Shown piece after piece: positions 38,201 to 44,026 of a stretch of DNA of 64,000 nucleotides. A program made the position numbers and the translations under genes. The stretch lies in the NCBI GenBank assembly GCA_016617855.1, contig JAECUM010009321.1, forward strand, positions 1-64,000, in the 5' to 3' direction. The notes under the pieces were generated by a model. It saw nothing but the letters and a program-made list of their open reading frames with translations. It did no database searches and was not told the origin of the DNA. Origin of the DNA: Megalonaias nervosa. Its lineage: Eukaryota; Mollusca; Bivalvia; Unionida; Unionidae. The number at the start of each line of letters is the position of its first letter. Within the stretch, counting starts at the first letter, position 1.

Positions 38201-38520
38201 GAAAAGATAAGCATTTTGGACTCTATTCCGAGTTTAATGGAAAGAGAGAGATCTGGAATAAAAATGATTTGTTTTATTATCCCATCTCATACTTGAATTA
38301 TTAAGCAGATGGCAGACAAGGGTGTGCTTTGTGGCATTAGGCAACTAATTTTAAAGACCTACATAAATGCCAGTCATTTTATATACAGTATGCAAATATT
38401 CATGCCTAATTTGTCCTTGACTGTGGCTAGATCACAATATTATCCAAGCAATTTGTCCAGTGGGATGAGATCCTGACGAAGCTCGAGCAGGAGACCCAAT
38501 CCAAAACGGAGTTTGATTGA
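3904..38520 (+). CDS. DCTN3: Dynactin subunit 3 (p24), complete 7-exon gene
   Basis: DCTN3 is the small coiled-coil subunit of the dynactin shoulder/sidearm, which links cytoplasmic dynein to cargo. I join seven exons: 3904-3999, 21407-21491, 23841-23927, 32243-32326, 33198-33256, 37250-37309 and 38431-38520. They sum to 561 nt, giving 186 residues plus a TGA stop, the same length as human DCTN3. Recognisable family segments are the N-terminal helix (MADDHLDALERRLENLEK, then VFGG), SYLDP in exon 3, AVPSLAPKLQDL in exon 5 and LSKQFVQWDEIL in exon 7. All phases match across junctions (0,1,1,1,0,0). The start has a good Kozak context (AAAGATGG). Introns 2-5 are GT-AG. Intron 1 needs a GC donor and intron 6 a U12-type AT donor. 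The gene is 34.6 kb and over 98% intron. Its 3' end faces HSD17B4. Recognition is by family knowledge and was not checked by search. Confidence 0.93.
4000..7187. other. DCTN3 intron 1, first part: nothing recognised
   Basis: AT-rich intron DNA with stop codons in all frames. I see no exon, structured repeat or mobile element that can be supported. Confidence 0.5.
7188..7517. repeat. Two diverged copies of a ~165-190 bp unit
   Basis: GTAGCTGGGTG(A/G)CAA(A/G)TT and GAAAGACCC(M)(R)AGATGT(G/A)CATGT followed by CATTATAAGAGTA(A/C)ATCAAA occur in the same order at about 7195-7370 and 7378-7515. This is a local tandem duplication. Confidence 0.55.
7949..8723. mobile_element. 775-bp non-autonomous TIR DNA element
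   Basis: Both ends read CTAGTCCTACAA(C/T)GTAAGACA inward (one mismatch in 21). The insertion is flanked by TGGGACT direct repeats (7942-7948 and 8724-8730), or 8 bp GTGGGACT if one terminal base is shared. No transposase frame is present. A 7-8 bp target duplication fits hAT-like families; the terminal sequence does not identify one. Each end also carries its own hairpin. Confidence 0.85.
8731..12985. other. DCTN3 intron 1, second part: nothing recognised
   Basis: AT-rich intron DNA. No protein-like frame, SINE, TIR pair or clear tandem array was found by eye. Confidence 0.4.
12990..14330. repeat. Diverged dispersed repeat (CCATCAAATATGGCTGCC family)
   Basis: CTGCCATCAAATATGGCTGCCATTACTAAAA near 13035 recurs with changes near 13155 and 14240 (CACCATCCAATATGGCAGTC). 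The flanking GT(T/A)TGTACRAATAAT...GACCCACCATC occurs near 13270 and 14222. It appears to be an old array related in style to the ~140-bp arrays farther right. Confidence 0.4.
14785..14934. mobile_element. ~150-bp MITE-like inverted repeat
   Basis: Starts AACCTGTCTTGAAA and ends TTTCAAGACAGGTT, a perfect 14-bp inverted repeat. Inside, CTCTCAAGACAAGTGG and CTTGTCTTTCAAGAC repeat the theme, so the whole segment can fold. No coding capacity and no clear target duplication. It fits a short non-autonomous DNA transposon. Confidence 0.6.
15938..16478. repeat. ~38-bp minisatellite, about 14 units
   Basis: The unit reads roughly AAGTGCCTTTGTGC(Y)(R)TCAGCAAAACCTATACATTA. Units differ by several substitutions and small indels, so the array is old. 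It lies in DCTN3 intron 1. Intron sequence on both sides (14935-15937 and 16479-17766) shows nothing recognisable. Confidence 0.85.
17767..17813. repeat. (ATT)n microsatellite
   Basis: About 15 near-perfect TTA/ATT triplets in DCTN3 intron 1. Confidence 0.97.
17895..19340. repeat. Diverged ~130-160 bp tandem array, about 10 units
   Basis: The core GGATT(G)TTGGATTTCAACCAAATTTGGCATGCAG recurs near 17925, 18057, 18205, 18305, 18577, 18735, 18915, 19052 and 19206. Each is followed by a TATTGATGAGACTTGA-like part and CAGCATTCCA...GAAGAGTTATGGC(T)CCTGACT. Copies are 70-85% alike by eye. 19341-20100 holds nothing recognised. Confidence 0.7.
20110..21125 (+). repeat. Dispersed ~140-bp array, intron 1 copy (family R140)
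   Basis: The unit contains CTTCTTATGATGTCTAGTTGG, AATGAAAATGGTGCCAATC, ATCCAATATGGCCACCATGG, GCAGCCATCTTGAAAATCTT and TGGATGGTCATATCAACATG in this order. About seven diverged units lie here, in + orientation. The same family recurs at 39080-39680, 40050-40475 and, inverted, at 56125-57225. Confidence 0.8.
21407..21491 (+). CDS. DCTN3: DCTN3 exon 2
   Basis: Acceptor TTTCAG at 21401-21406 and donor GTAAGA at 21492. Encodes CVDTLTNIQNKLNTAVTG and then RKKIGRLYER, ending on the first base of a codon. It corresponds to the human segment between VADGL and LYKKI. Confidence 0.9.
21492..23840. other. DCTN3 intron 2: no gene recognised
   Basis: GT-AG intron between exons 2 and 3. AT-rich, with a short (CA)n patch near 22265. 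No mobile element could be supported. Confidence 0.5.
23841..23927 (+). CDS. DCTN3: DCTN3 exon 3
   Basis: Acceptor TTTTCTGCAG ends at 23840; donor GTAACA begins at 23928. Encodes LSELQSYLDPRSADELTLSQ and then GAKAELILA. The YLDP and ILAE motifs are shared with vertebrate p24. Phase 1 at both ends. Confidence 0.94.
24480..26165. mobile_element. ~1.7-kb TA-flanked TIR DNA element (pogo/Tigger-like termini)
   Basis: Left end TA|CAGTCAAACCTAGATATC; right end GTGGGTTTGACTG|TA. The termini CAGTCAAACC and the flanking TA fit the Tc1/mariner superfamily, most like pogo/Tigger. Subterminal inverted motifs (AACCTAGATATCTTG and CAAGATATAGTGGGTTT) lie inside the left end. No intact transposase is seen, and a G homopolymer sits near 25427. 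It lies in DCTN3 intron 3. Confidence 0.65.
26430..26875. repeat. ~120-bp tandem array (GGTCAAGGTCACTGTGACT), left half
   Basis: Units near 26430, 26525, 26650 and 26785 share AAGGTCAAGGTCACTGTGACTG, GAAAGAAGAAAA(A)TGGTTTC and GTAACTTTA(C/G)TTGT. The array is interrupted by the hAT element and resumes after 29602. Confidence 0.7.
26876..29601. mobile_element. 2.7-kb degenerate hAT transposon
   Basis: Starts TAGGGGTGAAACAATTCATC and ends ACACTGCATATTTGTATCATTTCACCCCTA read as a perfect 11-bp inverted end (TAGGGGTGAAA), with more ATCGATAC motifs inside both ends. Flanks GGTAGCAT (26868-26875) and GATGGCAT (29602-29609) agree at 6 of 8, fitting an old 8-bp hAT target duplication. A frame resembling the hAT C-terminal dimerisation region lies inside at 28442-28726. 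Insertion split a ~120-bp tandem array. Confidence 0.82.
28442..28726 (+). pseudogene. hAT transposase C-terminal fragment
   Basis: A frame with no stop for 94 codons encodes FPNIFRLIKLAMYMPFQKE, then HTHIRNSVCSEIINRLILIQ and FDFSSSEKVEY. The layout of a FP..F.L...A...P block, an R...R-like hairpin and a C-terminal RL..L..L..E helix resembles the hAT dimerisation domain. The expected Glu-Arg-x-Phe-Ser segment is lost. The rest of the transposase is not readable. Identification rests on this resemblance plus position inside hAT-type termini. Confidence 0.55.
29602..29895. repeat. ~120-bp tandem array, right half
   Basis: Continuation of the array interrupted at 26875. AAGAAGCCTATTGATTTTCG, GTCAAAAATCATTGTGACTC, AACTTT(A/T)G(T/C) and TTTGCACTTGGGGTAAG(A)A(A) match elements of the left half. 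Confidence 0.6.
29900..31424. mobile_element. ~1.5-kb TA-flanked TIR DNA element, degenerate
   Basis: Left TA|CATCACTCCCTCAATAACTC; right end, read inward, CACCTCTCCTTGATAACTCATG|TA side. About three quarters of the first 24 bases agree, and both ends continue with CTTGCTTATA(A/G)TG-like and G(G)ATCCCA/GGGACCCC motifs. TA flanks suggest Tc1/mariner superfamily. No transposase frame is readable. Confidence 0.5.
31427..32242. other. DCTN3 intron 3, end: nothing recognised
   Basis: AT-rich sequence with a short simple run of TGATTGATTGTT near 32005-32065. The region closes with the exon 4 polypyrimidine tract. Confidence 0.5.
32243..32326 (+). CDS. DCTN3: DCTN3 exon 4
   Basis: Acceptor with a T-rich tract ends TGCAG at 32242; donor GTAATA at 32327. 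Encodes EEEFLCKQAARFDTMQKLKD and then TIDSEHIK. Phase 1 at both ends. Confidence 0.93.
32327..33197. other. DCTN3 intron 4: nothing recognised
   Basis: A 100-codon open frame at 32592-32894 has no recognisable motifs and starts inside the intron, so I do not treat it as coding. Confidence 0.5.
33198..33256 (+). CDS. DCTN3: DCTN3 exon 5
   Basis: Acceptor TTTTTTTTCACAG ends at 33197; donor GTGAAT at 33257. Encodes AVPSLAPKLQDLSQLQIKQQ, which matches human AVPEHAARLQ...IQQQ. Ends in phase 0. Confidence 0.93.
33527..33632 (+). mobile_element. SINE family A, tRNA-like head only
   Basis: TGGCCTAAGTGG (A box) and GGTTCGAACCC (B box) sit 38 bp apart in a tRNA-like head, followed by GCCGAGTCATAACAAAAACTTATAAAAATGG as in the full copy at 41240. 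The body then ends; unrelated sequence follows. Confidence 0.8.
33760..36370 (+). mobile_element. Scrambled DIRS-like (YR) retrotransposon remnant
   Basis: Readable pieces on the + strand, in several frames: reverse transcriptase FQFWALLFSLASRAFTFVM near 35000-35060; the catalytic box as YFDDWL near 35108-35127; RNase H start TTDTSDLGWGIHMYPEG near 35584-35635, then NINNLEMLVMFLA from 35650. The order FQF.ALPFGL..AP..F, then YLDDWL, then TDAS..GWG, then IN.LE is that of metazoan DIRS-like elements. Frames are broken throughout. A misplaced piece with another FDDWLM lies at 33946-33979. A (TG)n(AG)n tract interrupts it at 35215-35253. Located in DCTN3 intron 5. Confidence 0.75.
35215..35253. 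repeat. (TG)n(AG)n microsatellite
   Basis: Alternating TG followed by AG inside the DIRS-like remnant, disrupting its reading frame. Confidence 0.95.
36371..37249. other. DCTN3 intron 5, end: nothing recognised
   Basis: AT-rich intron sequence, stops in all frames, up to the exon 6 acceptor. Confidence 0.5.
37250..37309 (+). CDS. DCTN3: DCTN3 exon 6 (U12-type donor)
   Basis: Acceptor TTTTTGCAG ends at 37249. Encodes DQTAKLTEDTRHLLASYNSI. The exon is taken to end at 37309, directly before ATATCCTTG, the U12-type 5' splice consensus. This joins YNSI to ITILSKQFVQ, giving the same spacing as human YNKTTMLLSKQFVQ. If the intron were retained, the frame would run 26 more codons to a TGA at 37388-37390. 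Confidence 0.85.
37462..37620. repeat. ~39-bp tandem repeat, 4 units
   Basis: The unit GCCAGAAAGCATATTTTGCA then CTGCTAGGATAAACTGATT starts at 37462, 37501, 37541 and 37580. It lies in the putative U12-type intron. Confidence 0.9.
38031..38100 (+). mobile_element. SINE family A, 3' tail fragment
   Basis: CGTAGTGATATGACTGGAAT, then TTAAAGCTGTGTTAAAAATCC and a CACACACA end match the tail of the full SINE A at 41240-41556. It is 5'-truncated, 330 bp upstream of exon 7. Confidence 0.75.
38431..38520 (+). CDS. DCTN3: DCTN3 exon 7 (terminal coding exon)
   Basis: Encodes ITILSKQFVQWDEILTKLEQ and then ETQSKTEFD with stop TGA at 38518-38520. The acceptor is GGCTAG with no polypyrimidine tract but with a U12-like branch sequence (GTCCTTGAC) whose A lies at 38420. 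SKQFVQWDE is the most conserved C-terminal motif of the family. Confidence 0.9.
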   Translation: MTILSKQFVQWDEILTKLEQETQSKTEFD

Positions 38521-38665
38521 GAGAAAATATTTGTGATTGCATTCATCAGTGTCAATGTGCAATATATTTATCACCTCATGTAGTTGTCTTTTATCTGCAT
38601 TATTTACCTTTGTACTAGCTGAATTAAGTAATTCATGGTCAAGAAGATCTTTATTAAAAGATATG
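38521..38665 (+). promoter_or_regulatory. DCTN3 3' UTR with possible ATTAAA signal
   Basis: The first hexamer after the stop that resembles a poly(A) signal is ATTAAA at 38653-38658, which overlaps the target site of the SINE B insertion. Later AATAAA hexamers occur near 41038 and 41090. The true 3' end cannot be decided here. Confidence 0.3.
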
Positions 38666-38917
38666 TTGTTTTTTTTGTTGTTGTAGGGTTTAATGCCATT
38701 TTTCAGCACAAGATAGGCCATACATGGCAGCCAGTATCAGTGGTGGAGGAAGAACCTGGGAAAACCCCAGAAAGAACCACCAACCCATGAGAAGCTACTG
38801 GCAAGCTTTTTCACGTACCCACATTGGCCAAGACCGAGACTCGAACGCACGCAGAGGTGAGATGGCAGTGATCCGTAACGGTGAGCACTTTAGGCCCACT
38901 GGGCCACTCAGGGTCCC
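38666..38917 (-). mobile_element. SINE family B, full copy with target duplication
   Basis: Read on the - strand it begins with a tRNA-like head: TGGCCCAGTGGG (A box) and CGTTCGAGTCTCG (B box). It then runs through CCAATGTGGGTACGTGAAAA and ends in GGCATTAAACCCTACAACAA plus an A-rich tail. TTAAAAGAT(A/G)TG at 38654-38665 and 38918-38929 is a 12-bp target duplication (11 of 12). A truncated copy lies at 48245-48400. Confidence 0.85.
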
Positions 38918-39079
38918 TTAAAAGATGTGAAGAGTTACTTATTGGAGTCAGTATCTTATGGGCACATGGAAGAATATAAGTGTTAGTTGCATTTGGCATA
39001 TATCTACGTACTTGTGTAAAGGTTATGTACTAATAGTATGATAGGTGCAGCATCACTCCAACTTCCATTTATTTGGCTT

Positions 39080-39680
39080 GACTTTTAGCTCCACTAGTCA
39101 TTGACCAGAAGAGCTTATGGGAAGGCCATTTGTCCATTCATCTCTCTGCTAGCACAAGTTTTTTTATTGCTACTCCTCCTAAACTACTTGGAGGTTTGCT
39201 ACTCCTCCTAAACTACTTGGAAGATTAACATGAAACATTAATCCCAGAGTCTAGTTGGGCCTAAATGACTGGAGTTTATTTGACATCCAGTGTGGCAGCC
39301 ATCTTCAAAATCTTGTTATTGCTACTGATTATGAACAGAAAGTCACATCAGTATTGGGGTTTCGCAAACAGACTTCTTATGATGTCTAATTGGTCTTAAA
39401 TGAAAATGGTGCCAATCTGACATCCAATATGATACCTTTGGCAGCCATCTTGAAATTTTGCCAATACTCCTGGACAGATGTTGATATCAACATGTAATTT
39501 TCATCAGAAGATTGCTAAGGATATAAGTTGATTCTGAATGAAAATGGTGCTGACCTGAAATCAAATATTGCCACCATCTTAAAGTTCTTGTTATTGCTGT
39601 TCCCCCATAACAGAAGGTCATATCAACATAAGGGTTTTCAACATGACTTTTTATGATGTCTGGTTGGTCCTAAGGTTCTG
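39080..39680 (+). repeat. R140 array, downstream copy 1
   Basis: About four units of the R140 family in + orientation (CTACTCCTCCTAAACTACTTG, CTTATGATGTCTAATTGGTC, AATGAAAATGGTGCCAATCT, GGCAGCCATCTTGAAA). A 30-bp start segment is itself duplicated at 39170-39220. Confidence 0.8.
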
Positions 39681-40120
39681 CTTAACAATTTCTTACTTTG
39701 CAAAAGGTTTGACTTTTTGAGTATTTCCCATGTTTTCCTCATTAGTTATCCTGATTATTTAAAAAGTCATTGTATATCTATGGTATTGTTAAAATAACTT
39801 TTAATTCCTTCTATTTTGTTGCATGATTGATGGATGTAATATGGATTATAGAGTAAACAGCATGGCCTTACTTCAGATGTACACCTTTCAAAAGACTGCT
39901 AGCTCTGCTTGCACTTTTTCACTAAACAGACTTCAGAGGTAGTTTGGAACAAAAGTCCTTGTACATCTTAGTTACTGTTAAAATAACTTTTAATTCCTTT
40001 TATTTTGCTTTATGATTGATGGGTGTAATTTGGTTAATAGAGTATACAGTTCAGCCTTACTTTTTATGATGTCTGGTTGGCCCTAAGGTTTTGCTGATTT
40101 CTTTCTTTGCACAGTTTGTT
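39645..40120. repeat. Local direct duplication around AACTTTTAATTCCTT
   Basis: GTTAAAATAACTTTTAATTC followed by CTT(C/T)TATTTTG and an ATTGATGG(A/G)TGTAAT block occurs at about 39787-39860 and 39967-40040. ACTTTTTATGATGTCTGGTT occurs at about 39648 and 40060. This fits a duplicated ~180-410 bp segment. Confidence 0.55.
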
Positions 40121-40475
40121 CTAAATGAAACCTCTTGCTGCTCTGACTTCCATATGACTGCCATCTTTAAAATCTTGCCATCACTACTCCATCTAGATGG
40201 ATGGTCATATCTACTTTAAGTTTCACCCAAATACTTCTTATGATGTCTAGTTGGTCCTAAATGAAGATGGTGTCAGGCTTAATTAAGTATGGTTGCTGTG
40301 AACAGCCATATTCAGAATCTTGTGATTGCTGCTCCACCTGGATGATTGTATAGTCATATTGACATGGGGTTTACATGACAAAATTTCTGGTACCACTAGT
40401 TGGTTCTAAATGAAATTGGTGCCGATTACATCCAATATGGTCGCCAGAGTGGCCAATTTGAAAATCTTGTTATTG
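40050..40475 (+). repeat. R140 array, downstream copy 2
   Basis: About three R140 units in + orientation (CTTATGATGTCTAGTTGGTC, CTAAATGAAGATGGTGTCAG, ATCCAATATGGTCGCC). 40476-41224 shows nothing recognised. Confidence 0.75.
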
Positions 40476-41239
40476 TTCAGTAATGTACTAGATGGTTTTA
40501 ACACTCAACAGTTACAATGATGGAATGGTCTCATCTTGGATTGTTGGAAATTCTTATAGCCAGTAGAACATAGTCCCAATGAGGAATGGTTAATTCAAGT
40601 CATTGGTGGAAACAGTTTGAGACCTCATAACCCCATATGTGACCTCATAACCCCATACACGAGTCACAAAAATTGAACTAATGCTCAAATTTTAAAGTGG
40701 TTTCTGCAACTTTGCAGGGAGTGAGGTTAGAATTATGAATATCATTTGGTGCACATACATTTTTGTGATCACAGGGCTTGATCATTCAGTCTCTTTTGGG
40801 AATGCTTTACATTTAATTAATTGAGAATAGATTGTACTTTTCCAGACATGACTGATTTGTTTTGAAAACTTAATATTTTGTATTGTTTGATGTGTATTTA
40901 TAAATTAGTTGCAAAATCTCAATACAGGTAGTGACTAAAACTGCATGTACCATGCACTAGTCACTTTTTATGGTTATAAATGTAAAGATTTCTTGTTGGA
41001 TAAACATTTAAGTGATGCTGTAAATGTCCATTTTATAAATAAAGGATATGAACAAGAATATATTTGGGTGAAAGTTGTAATTTTCTGATAATAAAGCCTT
41101 TTAAATTGACCTTTATAAAACTTTCAGACATATTACTTTAACAGAGGTAACTATTGCAATCCATTTCTGTTGTACTGTGTACACTTGTAATGTCCTACAA
41201 CTCCTACACCATCTTAGACAGAGGTCCAATAAATCTTTA

Positions 41240-41556
41240 CTGCTTCAGTGGCCTAGTGGTTAGAGTGACTGCCTCAGATGCAGGAGGTCATGGGTTTGAA
41301 CCCTGACCGAGTCATACCAAAGACTTATAAAAATGGTACTAACAGCTGTCTTGCTTGGCACTCTGCATTAAGAGGTTAGTGTTAGGACTGGTTGGTCTGG
41401 TGTCAGGGTAATGTGACTGGGTGGGACATAATGATACATGTCTGCAGCTTGATGCCTCAGTGCTAGACATCACTATGAACTGTCACACTGCAGACATCAT
41501 AGCGATATGACTGAAAATTTGTTAAAGCTACGTTAAAAATCCAAAAACACACACAC
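41240..41556 (+). mobile_element. SINE family A, full-length with perfect 15-bp TSD
   Basis: A tRNA-like head (GTGGCCTAGTGG A box; GGTTTGAACCC B box), a body with CTTATAAAAATGGTACTAAC, TAAGAGGTTAGTGTTAGGAC and GGACATAATGATACATGTC, then the tail CATAGCGATATGACTGAAAA, TTAAAGCTACGTTAAAAATCC and CACACACAC. TCCAATAAATCTTTA is repeated exactly at 41225-41239 and 41557-41571, so insertion by LINE-type retrotransposition is recent. Located between the convergent genes. Confidence 0.93.
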
Positions 41557-41571
41557 TCCAATAAATCTTTA

Positions 41572-42857
41572 TCATTGAGGTTTACTCGTGCAATATGTAT
41601 AACAGTTATCAAAATTTGAGAAGAGGGAAGAGGGATTTAACAATCGGAGAAAAGGATGTTGTGGTCAGACTGAAGAATTGAAAACTTATTGCCAACTTTG
41701 CCCATCCTTCAGTCCTATTCCTTCATGGTCACTGAAATTCATACCCAAAAAGACTGTTGATCACAGCAACCTACCCTAGCAAGACCTCGGCAAGGCAGTG
41801 AACATTTTTCTGTAACTAATTTTCATCAAGCTTTAAATTTCATATACTGCTATTGTTAATGTAGAAAAAAGTTCAGAATTGTGATCTGAGACTAATGCAG
41901 TGAAGGCAAAAATGTTTTATAAAGTATATTTAGACTTTAATAACTCCAGTACAGTTTAAGAAACTGCATTTCCAATCTGCATGGAGCTCAAAGGCTTTTT
42001 GCTACATCTCTCAACTTGATACAACCTTTCAATTTGTTTTCTTTCATTTTTTCTTTTGTTTTTTCAATCTCAAGGGGCAACAGCTGTCAAATTTCCCACC
42101 ACGAGACATGCTCAAAGAAATATAACATGATGTCCAAAAAATGCAATTGTTGCCTGTCATGCTTATTACCCCCCCAAGAATCTGAATATTCCTTTGTATG
42201 CCTCTATGCAGACATTTTAAGAGGAGTCTTGTTCCTTTCATATTCACTGTGTTTTTGTTTATTGGATGCTATTTCTAGAAAATGCTAAAAGCACCAACTT
42301 GATTACATGTAGGCACTTTGCATGATAAATATGGGTATTACTGTCAAGTCGGACAGGTTCTCTGACCAACTCTGATAATCATCATCAACATATAAGCTAG
42401 TTTTATGATTTTTTTAAATGTTTTTCTTTTGCATTAATACTTCTCCATCACGTTTTCACCAGAGTGTATCACATACACAGCAATCTCGAAGTAGACATTT
42501 CAAAGTTGTAGCAACAAAATGATGTTGACAACAGAAATAAATTATTGTAAAAATAATTTATTTTTTTTAAATGTATTTTTAATATAAATGTACATTATGA
42601 GAATTGATTATTTGTTGACAAATGTACATAATGTCAAATTTCATACTTTAAAAATTCTCCAAGTAAATTAATATTGAATCATTGTGTACTCTGACAAGCA
42701 CAATACAGCATAATTTGGCATTGATTTAATGGCACATCTACACATTATTCATAATCAGTGTAATAATCAATAAATACATCCAGTAAAATCAAATAAATGA
42801 ATTGTTACAAAAAATAAAACATGACTCTCATGACATGAACTAAAACCACTTATGCAG
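41572..42857. other. Intergenic: nothing recognised
   Basis: AT-rich sequence between the 3' ends of DCTN3 and HSD17B4. A 90-codon open frame at 42016-42288 is Cys-rich, but has no recognised family and no supported start. Confidence 0.45.
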
Positions 42858-43073
42858 GACATTAATGTTACAGACATGTTGACTATCTGGTGGGACACTA
42901 ATGTTACAGACATGTTGACAATCTGTCACGACATTAATGTTACGGACACGCTGACAATCAGGCAGGATATTAATGTTACAGACATGTTGACAATCTGTCA
43001 CAACATTAATGTTACAGACATGTTGACAATCTGGCGGGACATTAATGTCACAGACATGTTGACAATCTGGAAT
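42858..43073. repeat. 36-bp tandem repeat, 6 units
   Basis: The unit GACATTAATGTTACAGACAT then GTTGACAATCTGGCGG starts at 42858, 42894, 42930, 42966, 43002 and 43038. Since 36 is a multiple of 3, the array is open in one frame on each strand (12-residue periods INVTDMLTIWWD on + and CNINVVTDCQHV on -); this is a by-product of the period. Confidence 0.95.
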
Positions 43074-43848
43074 CACTGTTTTGATATTGTTGTGTCCATG
43101 ACTTGCCTCTCTGTCAAACAAGTAGTATTATAAAGATTTTGTTTAGATCCCTTTCAAGTAATGTTTGATGAAGCTGATTAAAACTGAAAATTACGTGCTG
43201 GATCATTGTTGCAATGTTGAAAAGTGGTCTCCACTTTAAGAGTAGGTGACAAGCTTATACAAATATTTCTTACACACAGAAATAAATTTGTATTAATATA
43301 AATAACATGCAGATAAACAGAACTTTCCAACAACAATTTAATTAAAAGTTGTACTGTGGTACAAATTGCTTTGTATACGATACTTTGCAAAATAAAGTTG
43401 CATCTTTTGTATTGTGATATGGTTTGCAGAATCTATGTTAATTACAGGTGTGCAAATTTACAGTTAAGGCTGAGAAATAAATTGTATTCCAGGTGTTCAA
43501 ATATCCACAGAATGTCAAATATTTCTTGTGTTCATGCAGATAACATTTCATATATTTTGCTTTAGTTAAAAAGAAAAAATGTATTCATCTAGGAAATGTT
43601 TACAAACATGACCATAGGCAATGTTCTTGCAAATGTGACATTTTATGATTATACCAACAATCTGTTAACTTTCTACACATTTTCAAAGCTTCATTTTTTT
43701 ATTTTCATGGAATTTTCATATAAGAAAACAAAGATAATTGTTCTGAAATAGTGTAAATATCTCTATTGTGTTACAAAAACTATATCCTTTACAGACAGCA
43801 CAGAATGTGGACTAAAAATGTGACGTGTTTTAAATATAGAAATGTAAT

Positions 43849-43854
43849 TTTATT
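43849..43854 (-). promoter_or_regulatory. Poly(A) signal AATAAA for HSD17B4
   Basis: AATAAA on the - strand lies 82 nt after the HSD17B4 stop codon. It is the nearest canonical signal, and AT-rich sequence follows. Longer 3' UTRs using later sites remain possible. Confidence 0.5.
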
Positions 43855-43936
43855 AAAGTTTTTCACATTTAAGTCACAAGTGGTCTTCCGCTATTAGCAA
43901 ATCATACATGGAAGATGGCAGGGTCTATGTTCTTTG

Positions 43937-44026
43937 TTACAACTTTGCCTGTTCTTGGAACAAGGTGCCTAACTTCTGAGCTAGCATTATGTTTCCTTTC
44001 AGCTTCAGCAAACCCTTCATGAAAGC
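43937..44026 (-). CDS. HSD17B4: HSD17B4 terminal exon with PTS1
   Basis: Acceptor GATTTTCAG. Encodes [20 protein letters not shown] and then TLFQEQAKL followed by TAA (43937-43939). The final AKL is a canonical type 1 peroxisomal targeting signal, identical to the human C terminus. Confidence 0.96.
   Translation of the reverse strand, partial: AFMKGLLKLKGNIMLAQKLGTLFQEQAKL

Larger units (their letters stand above)
37310..38430 (+). other. Putative U12-type AT-AG intron (DCTN3 intron 6)
   Basis: Donor ATATCCTTG at 37310 (8 of 9 to the U12 consensus ATATCCTTT), branch-like GTCCTTGAC near 38412-38421 (8 of 9 to TTCCTTRAY) and AG acceptor at 38429-38430, 10 nt after the branch A. No polypyrimidine tract precedes the AG, as expected for a minor-spliceosome intron. 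It holds a 39-bp tandem repeat (37462-37620) and a 5'-truncated SINE tail (38031-38100). Confidence 0.75.

Noticed and set aside
42062..42288. Cys-rich frame after a pyrimidine tract as an alternative last DCTN3 exon
   Set aside because: A T-rich acceptor-like site and compatible phase drew attention, but the true C-terminal exon with SKQFVQWDE is at 38431-38520.
42858..43073. CRISPR-like array
   Set aside because: Direct repeats are contiguous with no spacers, and the host is a eukaryote. It is a minisatellite.
42840..43133. 93-codon frames on both strands
   Set aside because: Produced by a 36-bp tandem repeat; no start context, domain or non-repetitive sequence.
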